In this document: one piece after another, positions 58,254 through 64,000 of the stretch
Numbering within the stretch: the first letter of the stretch is position 1
Layout: every line of letters begins with the position of its first letter
DNA from: Hsuehochloa calcarea
Lineage: Eukaryota; Streptophyta; Magnoliopsida; Poales; Poaceae
Direction: 5' to 3'
Assembly: GCA_036346395.1 (NCBI GenBank)
Contig: CM070599.1
Coordinates: 39,051,232-39,115,231, forward strand
DNA: 64,000 bases
The notes under the pieces: model-generated
Database searches by the model: none
Told to the model about the DNA's origin: nothing
What the model saw: the letters and a program-made list of their open reading frames with translations, nothing else
Translations under genes and position numbers: made by a program

Positions 58254-60166
58254 CACTACCAGAAACAGGTTTTTTCCCGAGTGCTCCATACACTCGGGAA
58301 AACCAATAAAACACTCGGGACATACTTTCCGAAGGTCAACACTCGGGAAATAACACTCGGGATAGTTCAGTTGGGTAAATCAGTGTTTCCCGAGTGTAAC
58401 ACTCGGGAAACTAAATTGTGCCGAGTGTCAACATGTACACTCGGGAAACATATGACACTCGGGAGAAAAAACTGTCCGAGCACCGTAGTCACCGTAACGG
58501 AATAGTTTCCCGAGTGTTGACACTCGGGAAAGAAACTGATATTTCCCCGAGTGTCAACACTCGGGAAAGCCAATAGATTATTAATGAATTCAATAGACAA
58601 CCAAATAACAGGATCACAGATCTTGCAGAGTTCACTCAACACACTTCGGCTTTAAAGAACCAGCAGCCAAAGGCTGACCAAGGTGTCAACTATCATGCAC
58701 GGACACGGATACGTCGACACGACACGCCAATAACCAACCGAACTATCCGTCGCGGTGTGGATGGCTCCGGGGAGCGGCGCCCTGGCGATGAGCTTCACAG
58801 CGCCGCGACGGTGGCCTCGAGGAGTGACGCGGACACCGACCGGCGATGAGGGCGAGGAGGTTGTGGGCACCGGAGGTGTAGGATGGCATTGGGAAGAACA
58901 TGGCACGGGGAAGAATGGGGAAGAAGAAGAGGCCAGGGAAGGTGGTGGCGACGCTGGGCAAGACTGAGAGGCGGGCGGCGGCGCCGGCAAAGATCGAGCA
59001 GGGCGGCGGCGGCCGGAGCGCACGGGCAAAGCACTCGGCGGCGGCGGCGACGGCGGCAAAGGCGCTGGCGGCGGCGGCGGCGACGCGGCAAGGCGAGGCG
59101 GCGGCGCCGAGCGCACGGCGGGCGCTCGAGCAGGGCGGCGGCGGCGGCGGCGGCGCGCGGGCAAGATCGAGCAGAGGGCCGAGCGGCGGTAACGGCAATG
59201 GGGAGGGGAGGAGGCACCGAGAGGGCCGGCGACGAGCGGCCGGGCGGCGGGGAGACGACGGGGCGGTGGCCTTCGACGGCGAGGAAGGAGACCAACGGTC
59301 GGGAAGCGCTTGGGCGGCAGGCGGAGGGAGCCGGAGGAGGGAGCCGGGAGAGGGAGGCGGGCGGAGGAGGGAGCCGGGAGGAGGGAGGCGGGAGGAGCGA
59401 GGCGGGAGGAGGGAGGCGAGCGGAGGAGGGAGCCGAGGGGGGGGAGGGAAACTCACCATGTTACTCTTTGGGCGGGAGGCACCGGAGAGGGCAGCGACGA
59501 GCGGCCGGGCGCGGGGAGACGACGGGGGGTGGCCTTGGCGGCGAGGAAGGAGACCGGCGGTCGGGAAGGCCTGGCGGCGAGGGCCGAGGAAGCGGAGGAC
59601 GGCAAGGCGAGGAGGAGGAGGCGGCGGAGGAGGGAGCCGGGAGGAGCGAGGCGGGGAGGGAGGCGGGAGGAGGAGGCGAGGAGGAGGAGGGAGGCGGAGG
59701 AGGGAGCCGGGAGGAGCGAGGGGCGGGAGGGAGGCGGGAGGAGGGAGGCGAGCGGAGGAGGGAGCCGGGATGGCGGTGCGGAGGACGCCGCGGAGGAGGA
59801 GGAGGAGGAGGCGGCGCTCGGGAGGAGGAGGCGGCGCGGGAGGAGGGGTAGGAGTGGAGGCGGCGCGCGCGGAGAGGGGGAAATTAGGGCGCGGGGGGAA
59901 ATTAGGGCGCGCGGGGGAAAACGACGCCGTATGAAAAAACGGGCGCGGGCGGTGTTTTCTCTCCCGAGTGTTTTAATTTTAAAACACTCGGGAAAATATT
60001 TATTTCCCGAGTGTTTTGTATAACACTCGGGAGATGTTTTTTTCCCGAGTGCTTACAGCCCTTACCGAGTGTCTTTCTAAACACTCGGGACCTTCCCGAG
60101 AGTTTCTATATAGACACTCGGTAAAAATATAGACACTCGGGAAAAAAAAACCTGTTTCTGGTAGTG
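58254..60166. mobile_element. CACTA transposon 3 nested in the copia LTR
   Basis: 1,913 bp with inverted ends CACTACCAGAAACAGG / cctgtttctggtagtg and a perfect 3 bp duplication ttg (58251-58253 and 60167-60169). Subterminal regions are packed with acactcggga / tcccgagtgt palindromic words. The interior (58880-59930) is an extremely G-rich block (plus strand) with no transposase, so this is a non-autonomous element. Confidence 0.95.
58880..59930 (+). repeat. G-rich low-complexity interior of CACTA 3
   Basis: Dozens of ggagg, gggag and gcggcgg words (for example many ggaggagggagccgggagg units between 59320 and 59770). Long open frames exist in several phases on both strands, with Gly/Arg/Glu or Pro/Ala/Ser-rich products. 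These follow from composition (few A/T-rich stops) and show no domain, so none is called as a gene. Confidence 0.85.
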
Positions 60167-60434
60167 TTGCTTGTGTCGGGTTTGTTGTTTTCTCCTAGTT
60201 ATTAATACAACTAATGTCTCAGACTTAATAGCTAAAATCAACAACAAACTAGATGTAATCCCTAAGGCCGGCTGTGTTAGAATGTGCACGTGTTTACATG
60301 ACTTTCAACTAGAAACAAGGAAAACACAACTCCATCAACGTTCATACCCGGACTACGTCCCAAGGCCTGCATGCACGCGTGTGACTCAGGCATAGCCACT
60401 AACTCAATCTTGATTATTCCTAACAAACCCCCCC

Positions 60435-61300
60435 TAATCAAGATGGCTTCACAACAAGCTGGTTCGTTATTGGCATCCGCCTCCACGAGATGCACCTGTT
60501 TCTCCTTCTTCTTGTGATATTCAGAAGTAAAATGCCTATAGTTGTTGCAGTTGTAGCATCTTACTTTAGCCTTATCAAATTTACGATTCCCGCGGCTTCG
60601 GCCACCATATATTGTTGTCAGAGCCACTAGGCTCGCCAGCTCTGTTCTTCGCCGATTGGGCCTCCCACTCGGCCCGCGTTAGGAGAAGATGTTCGCCGTT
60701 GTTGTTGCTGCTCATACCACGTAGACGCTCCTCATACGTCTTGAGGTGGTCGATAGCTTCTTCCACTATCATTGTCTTCAAGCCCCTAAATTGCTCAATG
60801 GTTGAGACAATCTGCATGTACTTGCTCGGGACAACGCGGAGAGGTTTCTTCACGACGGAGCTCTCCTCCATCTTGTCACCAAGACCACGAATCTGGTTGA
60901 CGAGAGTCATCAATCTCATGGCGGAGTCGTCCATCGACTTCGTTTCCTTCATGCACAAACCCTCAAACTCGTTTTGAGTGTCTGCATGCGCGCCTCCTTG
61001 ACGCGGTTGGTGTCGATGTACATCGCCTTGAGCGTGTCCTATGCAACTTTCGTCGTCTCATTTTCGGCGAGTAGGAGGAGGGTCTCCTCCAGCACTCCTT
61101 GTAAGATGGTCGTAAGGGCCATCTGATCTTTGCGTTCATCAACGTCGTCGGCCACCACAGCTTTCCAAACACCTTAGGTCTTCATGAACACCTTCATCTT
61201 GATTGCCCACGCGCCGTAGTTGCTCTTGCTTAGCATAGGGTATTGAAGAGATATATTGCTTTGTCTTTCGGTACCCTCGACGGACCGCCGGCAATGATGG
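60435..61300 (-). pseudogene. Copia gag, decayed
   Basis: Minus-strand frames give, in order, SKSNYGAWAIKMKVFM (near 61210), a HEDLRC-type frame shift, DTLKAMYIDTNRVKEARMQT (near 61000), VPSKYMQIVSTIEQF (near 60815) and a zinc knuckle CYNCNNYRHFTSEY (60515-60558) whose last Cys is changed to Tyr. This is the UBN2/gag-plus-CCHC layout of copia capsid proteins. In-frame stops follow VFMKT and KVA. It is the only coding relic in the element, so movement would have needed proteins from elsewhere. Confidence 0.85.
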
Positions 61301-61716
61301 TGCGGCCCGGCGGCGACATCGACCTTGTCCTTGGTATGGCTCTAATACCAAATATCGGCCAGAGTTTCACTCGTGCTCACAATTTCACGATGGACACACA
61401 CACATGCTTTCACGGTGGAACATGATGAACACAAGAACAAGAACACAGAGAGAAACTTGGTGATAGGCAACTGCTTGCATCGGGTTTTCTATTTTTCTCT
61501 CAGTTATTACTTAATAGCTAAAATCAACAACAAACTAGATGCAACAATCCTTAAGGCTGCGCTAGAACGTGCACATGTTTACATGACTTTCAGCTAGAAA
61601 CAAGGAAAACACAAATCCATCAACTCGTGCATATATATCCGGAATACGTCCCAAGGCCTGCATGCACGCATGCGACTCGGGCATAGCCACAAACTCAATC
61701 TTGATTATTCCTAACA

Positions 61717-62685
61717 AAATTTAGATCTGTGGTTTGATATGTTCAAATTTTCTTCGGAGAACATATAGTTGTATTGCCCATGCTTATACATTTGTGTTGT
61801 GCTTTACGCAATTGCTTCTATCTTTTCTTTCAAGAAGCCACCAAAACCCATCGAGTTGCAACCTCTAAGTTTGCAATTGTAGTGTGGAGACTTTATGATT
61901 AAATTTGTTTGTGAGTTTGTGTAATTCTCTAGGGAAATTTAGAACACATCAATTTAATAGAAAATAATTCAATTCGTGCTGGAATTCGAGAAAAAAAAAA
62001 TCACATGTTCCAAATGAAGCCTTATTTTGGCAAACCAATCAAGAAAGATTGCAATAGTTGGCATCACAAGGGGAATAATGTAGACCTCTGAACAAGATCA
62101 GCGAAAAGCCAATAAAGAACGTCTCCATGCATGTAGTATTATTGCATGGCCATTCATCACGCTTATCTAGCAATTAAAGGTCCATTTGGAATGCAAGAAT
62201 TTCATAGGAAACATTTCAGTTCCTGCAGGAATTGGGGAAAATCCCATATTCTAAATATGGCCTAAATATTTTGAACTAAAACGCCGTAAAACGCACACAA
62301 GATATTTTTGTTCCTCCTTTTACTACCCTAAAATTTTCAAGCAAGTCTCATGATTCCTCTTATGTCCTCCCTGGACCTGCAGATGACCGCACCATTCTTG
62401 AAACCAATTTATTTGGCCTTTGCGCATGTTCTTTGACCTCATACGCCAAGATGCTTAGCTAAACTATGATCAACCATCAAACGGAAACAAACGTCAACAT
62501 GCATGCACACCAATGCAGCAATCTTGTTCACTAGTAGTGTTCTACATTATACAACGCATTTCCTGCGTACTACTGCTACGTCCAATATTCTTCAAAGCAA
62601 TCCAGATCAGCTCTCCTAATCACCCTCACATGCATGCATGCCCACAAGAACACACTAATCAATCAGCATTGCACCAATCTTTCTC
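61717..62685. other. Intergenic; distal promoter of RCc3-like gene 2
   Basis: The first 650 bases show only short, MITE-like words (gaatttcataggaaacatttc at 62189 and a related stretch near 61960). From about 62390 the sequence parallels 40060-40415 upstream of gene 1 (ccatcaa.cggaaacaa, ccaatgcagcaatcttg, gcaccaatcttt). Confidence 0.5.
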
Positions 62686-62694
62686 CTATAAATG
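62686..62694 (+). promoter_or_regulatory. TATA box of RCc3-like gene 2
   Basis: ctataaatg lies about 119 bases before the ATG, in the same context as in gene 1. Confidence 0.82.
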
Positions 62695-62812
62695 CCACAC
62701 TCAAGCACCACCTCAAACCATCACAAGCACTTAGCAATCGAGTTATTAAGAGCTAGCTAGCTCTTAACACTTAATCACTCGGCGGCTTAGTGCGTGTAGT
62801 CTAGCAACAGCA

Positions 62813-63226
62813 ATGGCAGGCAAGGCCTCGATCGCTCTGTTCCTCGCCGTCAACATGGTGGTGTTCTCGCTAGCCAGCGCCTGCGGAGGGCACTGTCCGA
62901 CACCCACACCCACGCCATCGACCCCGTCCACGCCCACCCCGACCCCGACCCCGACGACGGCCGGGTCGGGCAAGTGCCCCCGCGACGCACTCAAGCTGGG
63001 CGTGTGCGCCGGCGTGCTGGGCCTCATCAAGGCTAAGGTGGGCGTGCCGCCCGCGGAGCCGTGCTGCCCGCTGCTTGACGGCTTGGTCGACCTCGAGGCG
63101 GCTGTCTGCCTCTGCACGGCCATCAAAGGCAACATCCTCGGCATCAACCTCAACCTCCCCATCGACCTCAGTCTCATCCTCAACCACTGCGGCAAGACCG
63201 TGCCCACCGGGTTCAAGTGCCTGTAA
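62813..63226 (+). CDS. RCc3-like hybrid proline-rich protein (8-cysteine motif), copy 2
   Basis: 137 residues, single exon. It has the same signal peptide (one change, Leu15 to Met), a Pro/Thr-rich linker six residues longer (PTPTP type repeats), and the eight-cysteine motif at 55, 65, 84, 85, 99, 101, 126 and 136. The mature domain is nearly identical to copy 1. It is predicted to be secreted to the cell wall, as for the RCc3/cortical cell-delineating group. Promoter, TATA box and polyadenylation signal are also shared with copy 1, so the whole gene was duplicated, and the 22 kb between the two is largely transposon sequence plus the SURP array. Confidence 0.94.
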   Translation: MAGKASIALFLAVNMVVFSLASACGGHCPTPTPTPSTPSTPTPTPTPTTAGSGKCPRDALKLGVCAGVLGLIKAKVGVPPAEPCCPLLDGLVDLEAAVCLCTAIKGNILGINLNLPIDLSLILNHCGKTVPTGFKCL

Positions 63227-63500
63227 GAGAGCGATCTCGCTCGTCCCATGCATGCATGCATGCATGCATATCTTGGTCGCTTTTAATGCAGGTTTATTTG
63301 GTTGCTACGTACGTGCTGTATAGCTGGCCTGCACTGCATGCATGGATCATGAGGCCGGCGCCGATCAGTACACATCTCGTTTAATTGATTAGCTTTGGTT
63401 TTTGTTGCTTCCTGCGCGCGAGAATTCTTGCGTCGGTGTGCATGTCTGTCTGTCTGTCTCTGAATTGTTTGAATTACTCGTTTTGTGTTCGGGATGTATG

Positions 63501-63506
63501 AATAAA
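63501..63506 (+). terminator. Polyadenylation signal of RCc3-like gene 2
   Basis: aataaa in gatgtatgaataaagtttct, as in gene 1. Confidence 0.75.
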
Positions 63507-64000
63507 GTTTCTTTGCTTAATTCATTACAGATATATTGTCTGCTTCCAATTTGTACTTTCTCCGTTCTTTTTCACTCATCGTTTTAAACAACATCCGTGT
63601 GGTCTCTGATATGTATGTTTGATCATATTACTTTTTTTAACTAGATAAAAATTATTTAAAATGTAATGACAACGAAGTACTCTTGATAAATAATCTACTG
63701 ATATCATTTCAATTGACAATTTTTTTGTGTGTATACCGATAGTCAAATTTTAAAAATGTTAACCGCACGCATTTTAGAACTTTAAGTAAAAAAAAAACCA
63801 GCGGAAGTACTTAATTAGGTAGGCGTGCATTAACGTAATTGATCAACTTGTTTGCATATGTGGATTGTAAAGAAAACTTGTTTGCATATGTAACAGCGTT
63901 TATGTTACGGTCAAGCACGAGAAAAGTTGTTCCACCAAGAGCTAATTAATTTTTTGGAAGTTGGACAACAAGAGACGTGCAGGTGCAGCACGCGAGGGCA
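63507..64000. other. 3' flank of RCc3-like gene 2
   Basis: AT-rich. A ctttctccgttctttttcac word at 63556 and a aaaaaccagcggaagtactt word at 63798 recall a degraded Stowaway-type MITE, but the ends do not pair well. No gene. Confidence 0.4.

Larger units (their letters stand above)
58131..61716 (-). mobile_element. Non-autonomous (gag-only) copia element, minus strand
   Basis: LTRs are 58131-60425 (interrupted by CACTA 3; about 380 bases without it) and about 61351-61716. Read on the minus strand both begin TGTTAGGAATAATCAAGATT. The primer site (ggctctaatacca on plus, 61338-61350, matching initiator-Met tRNA) borders the right LTR, and a polypurine tract (aacccccccta on plus, 60427-60437) borders the left one. 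The internal region of about 920 bases has only a decayed gag. The outer target duplication is ambiguous. Confidence 0.85.

Noticed and set aside
58743..60023. Long frames (238 to 344 codons) on both strands of CACTA 3 as proteins
   Set aside because: They overlap in several phases, have Gly/Arg/Glu or Pro/Ala composition from a G-rich repeat, and contain no domain. They run into the CACTA ends.
62764..63265. Minus-strand frames of 131 and 165 codons across RCc3-like gene 2 (and the counterpart at 40473-40898)
   Set aside because: They are mirror frames of a G+C-rich coding sequence. The plus-strand product has a signal peptide, eight-cysteine motif, TATA box and polyadenylation signal.
1..64000. 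tRNA, rRNA or microRNA genes
   Set aside because: No cloverleaf with box A/B words, rRNA segment or convincing miRNA hairpin was recognised by eye. A tRNAscan or small RNA search was not possible.

Overview
This window is nuclear DNA from a grass (Poaceae). The evidence is intron-containing genes with canonical GT/AG borders, cereal-type hybrid proline-rich (RCc3-like) genes, and a dense load of nested grass transposons (Ty3/gypsy, Ty1/copia, CACTA, hAT, Tourist and Stowaway MITEs, plant-mobile-domain elements). From memory, rice chromosome 2 carries a trehalose-phosphate phosphatase gene and RCc3 close together. The window therefore looks like the counterpart of that interval, inflated by transposons. 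The species cannot be named from the sequence alone.

Layout. 1-4.5 kb: end of a gypsy LTR, then a tandemly duplicated plant-mobile-domain (PMD) element. 4.9-7.0 kb: a ten-exon trehalose-6-phosphate phosphatase (TPP) gene on the minus strand, decayed by frameshifts and a stop. 9.8-31.4 kb: a broken copy of a VAP27-type gene. Its promoter is split by a Tourist MITE and an 11.4 kb gypsy element with 4.2 kb LTRs; its exons 1-3 are replaced by a Tat-type gypsy remnant (with a nested solo LTR) and a copia element; only exons 4-5 survive. 31.4-34.3 kb: a second PMD pseudogene with an AT-rich tandem array upstream of it. 34.3-37.9 kb: the intact VAP27 gene (8 exons, 240 codons before the stop). 38.7-39.4 kb: a small single-span membrane protein gene. 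40.5 kb and 62.8 kb: two RCc3-like secreted proteins with matching promoters, about 22 kb apart. Between them lie a 4.1 kb solo gypsy LTR with a perfect target duplication, three CACTA elements, a tandem array of a one-domain SURP (SWAP) gene (two intact copies and one truncated), an inverted pair of LTRs, a hAT-type MITE and a gag-only copia element with a CACTA inserted in one LTR.

Probably functional host genes are VAP27 (ER membrane contact sites), the single-span membrane protein, two SURP-domain genes (RNA-processing fold) and two RCc3-like cell-wall/secreted proteins. They are unrelated neighbours, not an operon or pathway. I found no convincing new biological system. The most informative feature is the pair of VAP copies, where the intact copy preserves the exact empty sites of two insertions found in the broken copy. 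No tRNA, rRNA or CRISPR array was recognised. Many differences between repeat copies are 1-3 base indels, so some frameshifts in decayed elements could be assembly errors.
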